A DNA stretch of 64,000 nt, from positions 245,999 through 309,998 of the forward strand of contig CAJNDS010002138.1 in assembly GCA_905221605.1 (NCBI GenBank), written 5' to 3'. Positions within the stretch are counted from its first letter, which is position 1; every line of letters starts with the position of its first letter. Below are positions 63,567 to 64,000 of the stretch, in pieces. The notes beneath the pieces were generated by a model, which was not told the origin of the DNA, did not search any database, and worked only from the letters and a program-made list of their open reading frames with translations. The translations under genes were made by a program, and so were the position numbers. Source of the stretch: Symbiodinium natans. Its lineage: Eukaryota > Sar > Dinophyceae > Suessiales > Symbiodiniaceae.

Positions 63567-64000
63567 GAGGGTTTCGGGTTTACGGTTTACGGTTTAGGGT
63601 TTGGTTTCCGGTTTCGGGTTTCGGGTTTGGGGTTTGGGGTTTAGGGTTTAGAGTTGGGGGTCGGCGGTAGCCATTAAATTATCATCCCAGACAGTCCGTG
63701 GGCTCGGCCGAGTTCGGTTGCGCTGGAACTGACGGCAGATTTTCCGGCCGCTACTTGAAGGTCATGGGCAGTTCTATGCAGGGCAGAAGCTGTCAGCTAA
63801 ACCCACATGTGGGTACAAAATGGTACATCTGACCTACAACTAGCCATGAACCTTCACGAAGCCACCCGACAGCATCCGTACTCAGGAACTAAGGGATCAG
63901 TTTGCGCCACAAAGGGCTTCGGGTTTAGGGTACATGTGGAATCAAGACCTGGGTGATGAGTGAGGGGAGGGAGTGCCTCGCCCATGCTATGTGAAGTTCT
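63567..64000. repeat. Telomere-like remnant and possible family A relative
   Basis: Degenerate GGTTTAC/GGTTTCG/GGTTTAG units lie at 63569-63656, four bases from the zinc-ribbon start codon. At about 63752-63861, ACTTGAAGGTCATGGGCAGT and an inverted CTTCGTGAAGGTTCATGGCT bound a 110-bp segment that may be a diverged family A element. Nothing is recognised in the last 140 bp. Confidence 0.6.

Overview
The window looks like nuclear DNA of a eukaryote, most likely a dinoflagellate (Symbiodiniaceae or a relative). The evidence is thousands of plant/alveolate-type TTTAGGG telomere-like units scattered throughout, long intronless reading frames, a ubiquitin-like plus RCC1-repeat protein of a kind common in dinoflagellate genomes, CCCH-finger-rich retroelement coding, and an 11-nt match to the 3' end of the dinoflagellate spliced leader. 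The lineage call is inference; other TTTAGGG lineages are not excluded. Nothing bacterial (operons, ribosome binding sites, CRISPR) was seen.

Layout. At 1-10.9 kb short non-coding segments of 100-400 bp alternate with TTTAGGG/CCCTAAA arrays in both orientations, with several MITE-like elements. At 10.9-13.15 kb lies an AT-rich element bounded by inverted repeats and holding a ~270-bp hairpin. At 13.15-15.23 kb the telomere-like mosaic resumes. At 15,236-24,081 is a complete, apparently young LTR retrotransposon on the minus strand: LTRs identical by eye, 5-bp target duplication, primer site matching the initiator-Met tRNA anticodon arm, purine tract, and one uninterrupted frame of about 2,700 codons. 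From 24 to 47 kb the mosaic continues with more MITE copies and one weak gene candidate near 27.6-28.0 kb. At 47.35-49.16 kb is an intronless Ubl-RCC1 gene (minus). At 49-61 kb there is more mosaic, minisatellites and a 370-bp CA/TG microsatellite. At 61.2-62.7 kb a GC-rich compound repeat runs into the 3' end of a minus-strand gene for a four-unit zinc-ribbon protein (62,652-63,563).

Only three protein genes are well supported, all on the minus strand and all apparently intronless. They share no pathway. The retroelement ORF is RNA-binding in character (WW, S1-like, six CCCH fingers) but shows no protease, integrase, reverse transcriptase or RNase H, so the element would need enzymes from elsewhere. 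Most of the window is repeat: telomere-like arrays interleaved with at least ten families of short inverted-repeat elements, one copy of which is cut off exactly at a telomere-like array.
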